The position numbers and the translations under genes were made by a program. This document shows, one piece after another, positions 46,304-57,300 of a stretch of 64,000 nt of DNA. Source of the stretch: Trematomus loennbergii (Eukaryota > Chordata > Actinopteri > Perciformes > Nototheniidae); assembly GCA_012861695.1 (NCBI GenBank), contig JAAOOA010000266.1:394618-458617 (forward strand), read 5' to 3'. Below the pieces are notes generated by a model. That model saw only the letters and a program-made list of their open reading frames with translations, did not search any database and had not been told where the DNA came from. Positions within the stretch are counted from its first letter, which is position 1, and each line of letters opens with the position of its first letter.

Positions 46304-46640
46304 ACACTCGAAGCAGAGGTGGTGGGGATCGGCGCCCGCTATTAAGCCAGGGCACGAAGGACAGGCCCGGGTCTCTAGAAGTGGTGACTCATGAAGGTAT
46401 GATAACTTCTTTCTTCTTCTTTCAAACGTTTTACTTTTCTCTGTCAGGTGTTGTCCTGCTCGCTGAAGAGAAAAGGATGACAGTCAGGAGGTGTAGCTGC
46501 CTTATATGCGCGTGCATTCAGGTAGGCTCGCCCTGATTGGCCGGCTACGTTTATACAACTTCAGTGTGTGAACGCTCGTGTATCATTGATGAGAGTAGTA
46601 CCCATAGAGTCCAGTAGAGGGCAGAACCTGTGTGAGATAG

Positions 46641-46692
46641 AACTACACTGTAGCTATGTATGAATGACAATAAAAGCCTTGAAATCTTGAAG
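46641..46692 (+). mobile_element. Short LINE 3' tail
   Basis: Reads ACTGTAGCTATGTATGAATG then ACAATAAAAGCCTTGAAATC, resembling the L2-type tail at 43920-43981 (TCTGTAGCTATGTCAGATTG, ACAATAAGAACCTTG). Only the extreme 3' end is present. Confidence 0.6.
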
Positions 46693-48476
46693 CATAGGTT
46701 GCCTTATAATATAGTGGATAATATTGTGAATAAACTTCCCTACTTCATCAGAGGTTCTTTCTTGTTACCAATAATTTTTCAATTTGAGGTTGGATACATG
46801 ATATGAGCCTGTAACATATTGTCCAACCAGACTGCTGTGTACTGGTTACACGACAAAGTGTGCGTTCCAGTTGTGTTCTTTTGAGCATATGTTTATTAGT
46901 GTTTATATAGTGTTGGTAAATGAGTGCTAATGAAATTCTTAATCTAGAGGCACCTAAAGAAATGTGTGGATCTGTTCTCATGACTGCAAGCAAACAATGG
47001 CTCCAAGGCATTAGCACACAGAACTAAGACTCCTTATGTTATAGAAAGCCAGATAGTCTGTTTGTTGCTCTTGGTCTTCCAATGGTGTTATTGTTTCAGC
47101 TTTATCTCAGGAAGTGTTGATGGAGATCTGAATTCAGGCTGCTCTGTGTACCTCCAATTCTAGGAGAGGATTTATGTGAAAAGAATAAAGAAAGTGGGGG
47201 AAAATAAGCTGGAATGTTATAAAATATGTGAGAGTGTGAGTATCTGTCTGCAGAAGACGGGCCGTCCGGCATTTATTTTGCTTAAGAATAGTTCTTTATT
47301 TATGAATTCATTACAAGCTTTCACATTTTTTCCAATTCTATATTTTTTCTACACTAACTAAAGGTCAGTTTCCAACCAGAATGTATTGCCCACAGTTTTC
47401 ATATTAGCACACAAGAATAAGTGGAATATGTGCAGAGACTTTTTCTGTACAAACTCCAACAGCATCACGCCTGTCAATTTCGTCTCAATCCTCTCCACAT
47501 ATGGTGCTGTCTTTTCCTCTAAATAGATTTTCATCTTTCTAAGACTGAGCTCAGTGTGAGGAAACCATTAATCGCTCCATCTTTTCATCTGGCCGGGCTG
47601 CTGCTAAGGTCAACCCTCCTGATGCTAATCTGTCTGCTGCTGGCCTGTTGTTTGAGTCTCCTGTGACCTCTATCTCCTGAACCTGACAGACAGAGAATGT
47701 GTGCAGCTGCAGTGGTTTATGTGTATGAAATTGGTCTGTTACGGCTCGCAATGTGATTTAAAGGATCACTTTAGGCCATTCTAGTCTTTCAGATTTAATA
47801 AACTCGCAGAGGAAGATTCAGCTGTGCTAAATCCACTTATGTCAATTTCTCTAGAATGACCTGTCAAGAAGTCTCAAATAGGGAAGACAAGTGCTGATGG
47901 ATTTAATTTATGATCAATTTGTTCAACTGTTTCATCTCTCTCAGCTAGGACCTTTAAAAAAACCACAAACGTGTTCCTTTACTTTAGTTTCTTAATGATC
48001 TTTAACCTAAATGGCTCAGGTTTCTCTGTCTACTCGGACCCTCACAAATCTCTGCACGTCCACATTATTTACACCTGAAATCAGAGCCATATATGTCCCT
48101 GTTCATATTTTGTCTTTTTATATTGTCAAATATATGCATGTGTCATTATATTATTCATTTGCATTTTTTTGGCAAATGAATGATGTAATACAATATTTGG
48201 AGAGGAATTATTAGTAAGGGCTTCCTTTAATGCCACTTACAAGTACTTTAATTGTTGTTTTGGTTGGGTTTTCCTCCTAAAGTCATTAGTCTGCCATCTC
48301 TGGGAAAATTGAAGTAGCTAACGACACACTGGCACTGAACTCGCAGCCTATCTAACAAGCTAATAAACCACTACACAAAAGTGAGGAGTTAGTCTTTGTT
48401 AAAAAAAAAAAAACCTCATACAATAAGTGGCTGACCAGTATACAGTACACAACATGTACATCTGACTTAACCCATG
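46693..48476. other. Non-coding intronic sequence
   Basis: About 1.8 kb with no recognised gene, RNA or repeat. The longest open frames have no protein-like motif. Confidence 0.45.
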
Positions 48477-48930
48477 TGTTACGTGCCGCAGTTGGTGCAT
48501 TTGTGTGTGTCTCTCTCTCTCCCTGATTGCCTCCAGGTGCAGCCTCTCCCCCAGGTGCTCCCAATCCCCAATCAGGGCCTCCATATAGGACCTGAGGAAG
48601 GCTGCAGTCTCTCTCCTTCTCCTGTGAGCTGCATGGATGGCAGTGGGTGATCTGTGCAGCAGTGTAGTGTTTTGTTGTTGTCTACGTGGGACGTGCAACT
48701 TGTAGAAGTTCTGAGTAGTGTCTTGGGTTACTGTTGTCGCTTTCTTTATGAGAAGTTGTTTTGGTTTGTCGTTAGTTTGCAAATTGGCTGGTGAGCCTCC
48801 TTTTCTTTTATTAATTAAAAGGTCACTTTGTGGCTTTATATCTCAGTTTCCTCTCCTTTTTTCTCTCTCCTGGTCTTTTCATATGTTGTTACTTCCTTCT
48901 GGTTCCCCTAGCCCAGTAAGGAACGTAACA
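48477..48930 (+). repeat. 5' LTR
   Basis: Begins TGTTACGTGCCGC and ends GGAACGTAACA (TG...CA with inverted TGTTA/TAACA). It contains a polyadenylation-like ATTAATTAAAAGG segment near 48812-48824. It differs from the 3' LTR by one C/T near its start and a handful of single-base indels. Confidence 0.92.
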
Positions 48931-48948
48931 TGGGGGCTCGTCCAATCT
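48931..48948 (+). other. Primer binding site, tRNA-Pro-like
   Basis: Immediately after the 5' LTR, TGGGGGCTCGTCC matches the first 13 bases of the complement to the 3' end of tRNA-Pro, the primer also used by many gammaretroviruses. The following bases AATCT diverge from a full 18-base match. Confidence 0.75.
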
Positions 48949-49384
48949 TTGAGACAAAGAGTGAGTATTTGTTTGTTGTTTAGTGTGATTGTGTTTGGTG
49001 GTGAGCAGTAGTGTGTAGCATTGGCTGAAGTATCTTACTGTTGAACAGCTTCCTCAGTTTAGACAGGGGAGTGTCTAGCTGGGCTGAATCAGTCTTTCCT
49101 TCAGGCACTCATTTATTATTTTGCCTTTTTTATTTTCGGGGTAATCCTGGGTGGGGATTTAGTCCCTGTTGGGGGCAGGCGTTTCAGGGTTTCGGCCGCT
49201 GATGTTTGCCTTTAAAGTCGCCTCGAGCCCGGCACGCTCCAGAAGATAGTTAGGTAAGTTGTGGTAGGCAGGATCTGGGGAAGTTTGTTATTTGGAAGAG
49301 TCGATGTTTGTGTAGCATCAGATATTTTGCCTGTTGAGTGAGGTGATTTAAGTGAGTGTTGAAAATTAGTTTGTGTGTTTTAGT

Positions 49385-50734
49385 ATGGCCTCCCTTGTGT
49401 TGGGTGAGTCCTCTCATACTGGTTCTAAATTAGATGCCAGGGTAAAAGTGCGTATAGCTCGTCTTCAGTGGGAGAAGGAGGAGCGTGATAGGGATTTTCA
49501 GCTCAGGAGGGAGCTGGAGATCAGGAAGTCGGAGCTGGAGATCAGGAAGTTGGATGCAGACACAGCTTTCAGGATGCGTCAGCTAGAGCTGCACACAGGT
49601 TCTACTACTGCTTTTGATGTTGGTAGCAACATTCAGCTGGTCCCTGTCTTTCGTGAGTCAGGAGTGGAGACCTTCTTTGGTGCATTTGAGCGCATTGCTG
49701 CTGCACTGCGCTGGCCAGAAGATGTGTGGGCCATACTTGTACAGTGCAAGCTAGTCGGCAAGGCTCAGGAGGCTTGCTCTTCTCTTTCTGTCGAGGATTG
49801 TATGGTGTATGACAAAGTGAAAGGTGCTGTTCTCAGGGCATATGAGCTTGTGCCTGAGGCCTACAGGCAGCGTTTTCGCGGCCTGATGAAAACTTCTGGC
49901 CAAACTTACGTGGACTTCGCAAGAGAGAAGAAAGTCCTCTTTGACAGGTGGTGTAGAGCTTGTAAAGCTGACGACATTACTTCAGTGTGTGAGCTAATGA
50001 TGTTAGAGGAGTTTAAGAACTGTGTGCCTGAGCGTACGGTAGTCTACCTGAACGAGCAGAAGGTAACTACCCTTCAGCAGGCTGCCACTCTGGCAGACGA
50101 GTTTGCACTGATACACAAGAGCGTTTTCTTTCAGCGTGATCCTCCTCAGCGAGACACTTATCGTAGAGCTCCTGACAATTACGTTCCCTGTGCCAGTGTT
50201 CCAGTGTTAGATCCCAGGCTAAACAGAGCTTGTTTTTTTTGTCATGACCCAGGTCATTTGATAGCACACTGTGCAGCTTTGAAGCGAGAGCAGGCTGCCA
50301 CTATGGCGGATGTGGAAGGGATTGTGCTATCACACAGTGGTGTTTTGGCTCAGAGCAATTCTCATCGTGTTGGTTTCCGGAAAGCTTGTAACAGGCGTGA
50401 CACACATGCTCACTCTGTTTCTCTTCCAGGACCCAAGAAAAAGAGATTGTGTTTCTTTTGTCTTGACCCTGGTCACCTAGTGGCAGAGTGTGTAGCTCGG
50501 AAGAAGCAGGTGGCAGCTTCCAAGCGGTCTGTGGAAAAACCAAGAGACCAGCACCCAGTTGCAATGCGACAGAGTGGTGAGTTGCAGTTAAGTTCTGCGT
50601 CCGTCTGTGACAGTGCTGTGGGTGTTCCCGTTTCTGAAGCGGTGGACCTGGCTCAGAGCGATGTGGATCTGTGTTCAGTGAGTGATGTGTGTGTTCCATG
50701 GTGTGCCGGTGTTTGCTGCTTGTGGGCAGTATAA
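49385..50734 (+). CDS. Gypsy-type Gag with SCAN-like domain and two zinc knuckles
   Basis: A 449-residue structural protein that would assemble particles and package element RNA. It starts with ATG at 49385 (MASLVLGESSH); an in-frame GTG 12 bases earlier is unlikely as a eukaryotic start. Residues ~20-75 are a charged, probably coiled-coil region (RLQWEKEERDRDFQLRRELE). Residues ~95-240 resemble the Gag capsid/SCAN-like fold of Gmr1-type Gypsy elements (YELVPEAYRQRFRGL, YVDFAREKKVLFDRWC, LEEFKNCVPERTVVYLNEQK). Two CCHC zinc knuckles follow: CFFCHDPGHLIAHC and CFFCLDPGHLVAEC, with C-x2-C-x4-H-x4-C spacing. The frame is uninterrupted. The tail after residue ~385 is low in recognised motifs and ends where protease would normally begin. 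Confidence 0.88.
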   Translation: MASLVLGESSHTGSKLDARVKVRIARLQWEKEERDRDFQLRRELEIRKSELEIRKLDADTAFRMRQLELHTGSTTAFDVGSNIQLVPVFRESGVETFFGAFERIAAALRWPEDVWAILVQCKLVGKAQEACSSLSVEDCMVYDKVKGAVLRAYELVPEAYRQRFRGLMKTSGQTYVDFAREKKVLFDRWCRACKADDITSVCELMMLEEFKNCVPERTVVYLNEQKVTTLQQAATLADEFALIHKSVFFQRDPPQRDTYRRAPDNYVPCASVPVLDPRLNRACFFCHDPGHLIAHCAALKREQAATMADVEGIVLSHSGVLAQSNSHRVGFRKACNRRDTHAHSVSLPGPKKKRLCFFCLDPGHLVAECVARKKQVAASKRSVEKPRDQHPVAMRQSGELQLSSASVCDSAVGVPVSEAVDLAQSDVDLCSVSDVCVPWCAGVCCLWAV

Positions 50735-50739
50735 CGTGT

Positions 50740-50755
50740 GTTTTATGGGGGGGGG
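50740..50755 (+). other. Polypurine tract
   Basis: TTTTATGGGGGGGGG lies directly before the 3' LTR, the expected position of the plus-strand priming tract of an LTR element. Confidence 0.8.
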
Positions 50756-51209
50756 TGTTATGTGCCGCAGTTGGTGCTTTGTGTGTGTCTCTCTCTCTCC
50801 CTGATTGCCTCCAGGTGCAGCCTCTCCCCCAGGTGCTCCCAATCCCCAATCAGGGCCTCCATATAGGACCTGAGGAAGGCTGCAGTCTCTCTCCTTCTCC
50901 TGTGAGCTGCATGGATGGCAGTGGGTGATCTGTGCAGCAGTGTAGTGTTTTGTTGTTGTCTACGTGGGACGTGCAACTTGTAGAAGTTCTGAGTAGTGTC
51001 TTGGTTCTGTTGTCGCTTTCTTTTATGAGAAAGTTGTTTTGGTTTGTCGTTAGTTTGCAAATTGGCTGGTGAGCCTCCTTTTCTTTTATTAATTAAAAGG
51101 TCACTTTGTGGCTTTATATCTCAGTTTCCTCTCCTTTTTTCTCTCTCCTGGTCTTTTCATATGTTGTTACTTCCTTCTGGTTCCCCTAGCCCAGTAAGGA
51201 AACGTAACA
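50756..51209 (+). repeat. 3' LTR
   Basis: Begins TGTTATGTGCCGC and ends GGAAACGTAACA. It aligns along its whole length with the 5' LTR at 48477-48930. Confidence 0.92.
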
Positions 51210-51698
51210 CTACAAAGATCTAGATACATAGTATTACTATTGAAATATTATAGGGCTACTATAGCTAATAAAATGGCCAGAGGTGGGACCAAGTCATTGT
51301 TTTGCAAGTCCGAGTCAAGTCTCAAGTCTTTGCGCTCAAGTCAGGTTGGGCAAGTTCAAGTCAGGTCCCAAGTCCTAAACTTTGAAAACTGAGTCTTAAA
51401 CAAGTCATCATGTGCTTTTCAACATAACAGTTGCATAAACATAAAATGAAGTAACAGTTTCATTCAGCCACACAATTTGTGTGCTTTTTTTTATTATGAA
51501 AAATTATGTGAAGTGTGTGTTGTTATTGTCAGACAGAGTGAGTGAGTGAAAAACACAAGTTATAGATGCATCAATCTCAGGGTCCAAGAGACCAAATTTG
51601 CCCAAATTAAGCGACAGGCTGAGAAACATAACAGTTGCATAAACATAACATGAAGTAACAGTTTCATTCACCCACACTTTTGCTATTATCTCGGGGCC

Positions 51699-52084
51699 CT
51701 ATAATGCATTGCATTTGCAAAAGACCAAATTGGTCAATAGTCGGTCACTCATTTGTGCACGATGGGGTCGCAGGATGATGCCACCATGGCTAAAAACTCG
51801 CTCCACCGGAGCACTGGAGGCAGGCACTGCCAAAACTCTGATGGCCACTTTGAACAGCGAAGGAAGAACCTTCATGTTCATTGCCCAGAACAAAAGGACA
51901 TTCTGTCCGTCAGCGATGTGGAGATAGTGACTTAGCTGCAGTGCTGGAGTGGTCCCGACATCCTTCTTCTTCCTCTTATGGTAGGCAGCAAATAGCCCTT
52001 CACCTTGTCCAAGGCTCTCTTGCTCTTCCTCATCAACACAAGGCGTAGGTTGCTCTGTCTCCACAGCTTCTCGCAGGATCAGTT
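51699..52084 (-). pseudogene. ZBED-type hAT transposase, last exon
   Basis: The exon starts after an acceptor (TTGCCAG at about 52090-52085) and ends at the stop at 51699. It encodes the hAT C-terminal dimerisation domain: LFWAMNMKVLPSLFKVAIRV, LAVPASSAPVERVFSHGGII, LRPHRAQMSDRLLTNLVFCK. This SS-x-x-x-E-R-x-F-S pattern is typical of ZBED1/ZBED4-like proteins. The exon is open throughout. Confidence 0.85.
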
Positions 52085-52244
52085 CTGGCAAAACATGTAA
52101 ACACAAAACAAAAAAGACACAAAAGAGCCCTTATTATATTTTGTATTGGTGATGCAGTAGGTTCAACTGAACACATATTATTGTTGCAATCAATTAAAAG
52201 GAAATTATGAGTAAAATAGTAATAATAAACTCAATTAAGTTTAC

Positions 52245-52819
52245 CTTTCACATGTTGTAGAACCTCAGCTTTGACCTCAAGACTGACCAGCACATGGTGG
52301 TCTATCCACATCAGAGAAAAGGCTGGATCCAAAGCAGCTGCTTTGAGGTACACAGGATCTGAAAAGGGGGCAGTTGTTCCATCCTGTGTTAATGTGGCCA
52401 TTTTCACATTGATGAAAATCCCCCCAAACCTTTTCTTCAGGGACACCTGGAGACTTCTAACCAGGCTGCTGAGGAAACGGACTTGTGGCTTCAGCTTCTC
52501 GAGGTGGTGATTTAGGGACAGGACAGATGGAACAACAGAACTGATTGTCACTATCTTTTCCCCTTGTGTCAAATCTGTTGCTTCTCCAAATGGATTCATG
52601 ATGTCCACCAACTCCTTCAAAACATTCCACTCCCGTGCTGTGAACAACAACTCCTTGTGCCCAGCCTTTTCTAGTACACGGCAAAGCTTCGGATGTTCAC
52701 AACGGAGTACTGCCTTCACTTGCCTGAGTGTCGAGTTCCATCTTGTGGTGACAGCAGCAGGGATGCCTCTTTGTTCCCCAAATTCAGCATCAAACACATC
52801 TTTAAAAGTTGTGCTTGTA
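52245..52819 (-). pseudogene. ZBED-type hAT transposase, middle exon (downstream of LINE)
   Basis: Reads [20 protein letters not shown], then [17 protein letters not shown] and [13 protein letters not shown], the hAT RNase H-like fold and helical insertion region. It ends at HVKG with the donor GTAAAC at 52244. At its upstream edge the exon meets the L1-like LINE at 52820 and continues on the far side at 59569 (SLLHTSITF), so the two parts were one exon. The frame is open here. Confidence 0.85.
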
Positions 52820-52969
52820 GGGGTTCCGGTTATGGCGTTGGAGTGATCGGTCGCATTGGCGTTTGCTCCCTAATCCTTTTTCGCTTTTAAACATATACAC
52901 CCAGACGTCTGTTACTTTTCTTACTTGATAAGTCATTAGGAGTGCCTCAGTAACTTTTTCGTTGTTGAA

Positions 52970-53848
52970 ATGAGTAAATCTCAAGGCAGTCGCGGCAAAA
53001 GTCAGCAACAAACTAAACTCTTCAGCTCGCAAGATAAAGAGGCTAACAAGATGGCTACCAGTGCTTCGGAAGCTAGCGAGCAGCCGCTAACACTCGCTAT
53101 GCTAGTCGGAGAGCTTGAGAAACTTCGTCAAGACGTAACAGGTGAACTTACCGCTTCCATGAACACCGCCCTGGCCCCAATCCAAGCCTCTCTTCAAAAG
53201 ATCACCGACACCGTGGCCACACATACTGCCACCATCACCGGAATGGAAACGGCTCTCAGCGCACATTCAGATGGAATCACTACTCTGGAGCGAGAGGTGG
53301 CCGTATTGAAATCCAAGTTGGAGACCACTGATCAGGTGAATGACAGATTGCAGCTGGCGGTCGAAGACCTGGTTTCACGTTCCAAACGACAGAATCTCCG
53401 TGTATTGGCATTCCAGAAGGAATGGAGGGGGATGATGCTCGTCTCTTCATGACTACACTGTTCAAGAGATGGTCGGAGACCCTCAGCTGGATACCTTGGA
53501 GCTAGACCGTGCACATCGCAGTCTGGCTCCGAAACCGCCGCAAGGTTCCCGACCCCTCATTGTCCGCTTCCATAAATATGCCCAGAAGGAACGTGTGCGC
53601 TGTGGGCTAGGAAATCCCGGGATGTCTCGTACCAAGGTCATCCCATCAGGATCTTTGAAGATTTCAGCGCCACACTCGCCAAGAAGCGGGCCGCCTTTAA
53701 CAAAGTGAAGTCGCAGCTCTACAAGGAGGGAATACGCTTCGGCTTACTCTACCCAGCCCGCCTGCGTGTTACTATTAACGGACAGACTCGCATTTTTGAC
53801 TCCGCGGAAGAGGCAGAGCGTTTCTATCAGGTTCATAGCAGTAAGTGA
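52970..53848 (+). pseudogene. L1-like ORF1 (coiled-coil RNA-binding protein), frameshifted
   Basis: ORF1p of L1-type LINEs is a trimeric RNA-binding chaperone. The first frame starts MSKSQGSRGKSQQQTKLFSS and has a coiled-coil region with heptad-like leucines (about residues 45-140, LEREVAVLKSKLETTDQVND). It then leads into the RRM-type motif VEDLVSRSKRQNLRVL. A base change near 53412 shifts the frame. The second part (53469-53600) reads LDTLELDRAHRSLAPKPPQG and PLIVRFHKYAQKERV, and the third (to the stop at 53846) RIFEDFSATLAKKRAAFNKV and FGLLYPARLRVTINGQ. The order RRM then C-terminal domain matches L1 ORF1p. At least two frameshifts disable it. Confidence 0.8.
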
Positions 53849-54393
53849 ATGATCAGGACTCTGTCCACATACCCCCTCTGAATCTTGTTTTTCACTTAAG
53901 TTATTTTTATTTCTATAACCGAGCTGAAGCTACACGGACATGGACGTTACATTAGACATTACTTGCAGCTCCCTGCTAGGCCAATAGAGGTCACTGCTGT
54001 TTCGTTTGTGGGGGTGTGGACTGGGGAATGACTGCAATTCATCTGGTGTTGTATATGTATAATATACATTTTGAAGGGAAGCCAACTACACCGTAGTTAA
54101 CCGGAGGTGTGCAGAATATTTCCTGCGTGCTCATCTATGTTACAGGATGAGTTTAGGACAAGGTTGTAGGGATTTGTTAGAGATTCAGACATCTGATCTC
54201 GTTGGGTTGTGTTTTTTGTGTGTTTTTTTCTTTCTCTTTCTTTCTCTTTTTTTCAATACGGGAGGAACTTTTTTCTTTGGTGCCCATCTTTATAACACGT
54301 TTGAAGTTGTTACCTTGCTCTGTGTTGTAGTCTACTGGCTAATTCATAATTTCATCATATTATTCCAAAGGCTGATATTGTGGCTCATGCTCT
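53849..54393 (+). other. Inter-ORF region of the L1-like LINE
   Basis: No coding motif is seen. A TTTC/CTTT-rich stretch lies at 54215-54255. Confidence 0.6.
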
Positions 54394-57300
54394 ATGGCTG
54401 ATATGAGACAGAGAGCTACGCAAGGATCAATTAGGTTTACAAGCTGGAATGTCAGAGGACTTGGCGGGCCTACTAAAAGAGCCAGAGTATTCTCACATCT
54501 TAAGGATATGACGACGGACATTGCTTTTCTGCAGGAGACCCACCTGTGTGTCTGTGACCACACCAGACTGCGGAAACCCTGGGTCGGACAAGTGTTCCAC
54601 TCCAGCTTCAATAGCCGTTCCAGAGGTACAGCAATTTTACTACACAAACGACTGCAGTTCTCTTTAGAAAAGTGTATTTCTGACACAAATGGGCGTTACA
54701 TTATAGTCGTGGGTGTATTGCTCCAAACTCCTGTTATTATGGTTTGCGTCTATGCCCCTAATTGGAGTTGTCCTAATTTTATGACGTCCTTATTCTCATT
54801 AATCCCATGCCTGGATTCACACCACCTTATTTTGGGGGGAGATCTTAACTTGGTTGTTAATCCTGCCCTTGATTTATCCAAGCCAAAAAACCTAACCCCA
54901 TCTAGTACGGCTAGAGCTCTTATGACACTTGTGGACCAAATCGGTTGTGTGGATACGTGGCGATTCAGCCACCCAACAGCAAAAGAGTTTTCATTCTATT
55001 CCCATGTTCATCAAACATATTCTCGCATTGATTATTTTTTTTTAGACAAAATACTCCTTCCTTCAGTGAAATTATGTGAATACTCAGCATGTCATATCAG
55101 ACCATGCCCCCCTTTTATTAGACTTGGAATTGCTTCCTAAAAGTGGACAGCGCTCAAATTGGAGATTGAATACAGGGTTATTATCTTCTAATAAATTCTG
55201 CGAATTTATTTCTGAGAAAATTAGGCTCTTTATCCTAAATAACAAATCTGACTCGACTTCTCCTTCCCTCCTGTGGGAAACCTGTAAAGCAGTAATTCGC
55301 GGTGAAATTATCTCTTACAGTGCCAGGGAACATAAGCAGCGAATACAGAGACAACTTGAGCTGATGGAAGCAATTCTACAAATTGACAGACAGAACCCCT
55401 CTTCTCCTAGTCCCGCTCTTCAGACGGAGAGACTCAAGCTCCAAACTGAATTTGATCTTATTTCCACAAACAAAGCAGAGTTTGTTTTAAGGCGCACAAA
55501 GAGTACCTATTATGAATATGGGGACAGGGCCAGCCGACTGCTAGCGTTACAACTAAAGCATCAATCTGCCTCACGTTTTATTACACAAATTCGCAAATCC
55601 CCCCATACAATAGTTACAGACCCAAAGGAGATAAATAATGTTTTCGCTTCGTACTATTCTAATCTTTACCAATCAGAGGCTCCACCTGACAAATCTTAAT
55701 GAAACAATTTTTGGATAATTTGGACTTCCCTATGATCAACGAAACAAGTAAAAGGAATCTAGATGCTCCACTCAGTTTAAAGGAGGTTACAGACAGTCTC
55801 AAATTAATACAGAATGGCAAGGCACCGGGCCCGGACGGCTTCCCAGCTGACTTTTTAAAGAAATTCTCTGATCAACTGGCTCCCTTGCTATTGGATATGT
55901 TCAACGACTCCTTAGAGCGTGGTTCCCTTCCTCCATCCGTAACTCAAGCATCAATTTCACTCATTCCAAAGAAAAACAAAGATCCAGCAGAATGTAGCAG
56001 CTGGAGACCTATTAGTTTGCTCAACTCTGACATAAAGCTATTGGCTAAGACCCTGGCTAGCCGTCTGGACCCCTGTCTACCAAACATTATTTCGGGTGAT
56101 CAAACTGGCTTCATAAGGGGTAGACAGTTGTCCTCAAATATTCGTCGCCTCCTTAATATTATAATGTCTAAGTCTAGCACACAAGAGGCTGAAATGGTAA
56201 TCTCTATGGATGTGGAGAAGGCTTTTGACCGAGTGGAGTGGGGTTATTTATTTTCAGCTCTTGACAAGTTTGGTTTTGGTCAAAGATATATTTCATGGAT
56301 TCAATTGTTGTATAGTGCTCCTACAGCTAGTGTGACTACCAACTCCACTCAATCCAAATTTTCCCTTTACAACGCGGTTGCCGCCAAGGCTGTCCCCTGT
56401 CGCCTTTACTGTTTGCTATTGCAATCGAGCCACTTTCCATCATTCTTAGAAACTCACCAGCTTTTAAAGGTATCTATAGGAATGGGGTTGAACACAGGGT
56501 TTCGCTGTACGGATGATTTGCTGCTCTATGTCTCGAACCCTACGGCCAGTATTAATGGGATTCTTGACGTTTTACAAACGTTTGGTTCCTTTTCAGGATA
56601 CAAGTTGAACATCAGTAAGAGCGAATGCTTCCCTCTTAATCTTGCGGCAAAACAGATTCCGGCCCAGAGGCTGCCTTTTCATTTGGCCTCCTCTAGTTTC
56701 CGGTACCTGGGCATTAATATTTCGCGTAGTCTCCACTCACTTCATAAGCATAACGTTTTGAAGTTGGTGAAGGAGGTTAAATCTGACCTACTGCGCTGGA
56801 ACTCTCTCCCTCTGTCGCTTGTAGGTAGAATCAACTCAATCAAAATGAATGTGCTTCCCATATTCTCATTTCTTTTTCAATGTTTACCATTATTCCTCCC
56901 CAAATCTTTTTTTAAGACTTAGACAAGACTATTTCATCTTTTATTTGGGCAGGAAAGACCCCAAGGGTAAAATATTCTGTCCTACAAAGGACTAAAGAAG
57001 ATGGCGGCCTTGCTCTACCTAACTTCTGGCATACTATTGGGCGGCCAATATTCAAAAGATTCACACTTGGCACAACTCCCCCATTACAGACTGGTGCCAG
57101 ATGGAAGCGCGGTCTTGTGGCTCTATCTCTTTATCGGCGTTAATTTGTGCCCCCTTAAAATCATATCCTGCTAAATGCGTATCCAACCCAATTCTACAAT
57201 CTACTGTAAAGATTTGGAGGCAATTTAGACGCCACTTTAAAATTGTTTCCCTTTCCCTGCTAATGCCCATTTGTAATAATCATATTTTTCTTCCTTCATC

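Larger units (their letters stand above)
44562..46640 (-). mobile_element. DIRS-like retrotransposon, rearranged and decayed
   Basis: Minus-strand coding pieces follow the DIRS order: a gag-like/RT N-terminal part (46303-45575), RT (45573-45343), an RNase H-side segment (45244-44780) and a tyrosine-recombinase N-terminal piece (about 44745-44640). The last is joined to a second copy of the RT segment (about 44630-44562). DIRS elements integrate by a tyrosine recombinase rather than an integrase. The 5' end is probably near 46590-46640 (CCCATAGAGTCCAGTAGAGG). Terminal repeats could not be paired. Length and rearrangement show that it is defective. Confidence 0.75.
48477..51209 (+). mobile_element. 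Gag-only LTR retrotransposon (Gypsy-like)
   Basis: A 2.7 kb LTR element: 5' LTR, primer binding site, leader, one gag gene, polypurine tract, 3' LTR. Protease, reverse transcriptase, RNase H and integrase are absent; only 21 bases separate the gag stop (50734) from the 3' LTR. The LTRs are both 454 bp and differ by about one substitution and a handful of single-base indels, so insertion was recent. The flanking bases (CATG before, CTAC after) do not form an obvious target duplication. It must borrow enzymes from a relative if it moved by itself in this form, or it lost pol after insertion. Confidence 0.9.

Noticed and set aside
46069..46536. 155-codon + strand open frame
   Set aside because: It is antisense to the DIRS coding region on the minus strand, which carries the recognisable motifs.
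50301..50849. 182-codon minus-strand open frame over gag
   Set aside because: It is antisense to the Gag gene and crosses into the 3' LTR. The equivalent frames in both LTRs are simply LTR sequence.
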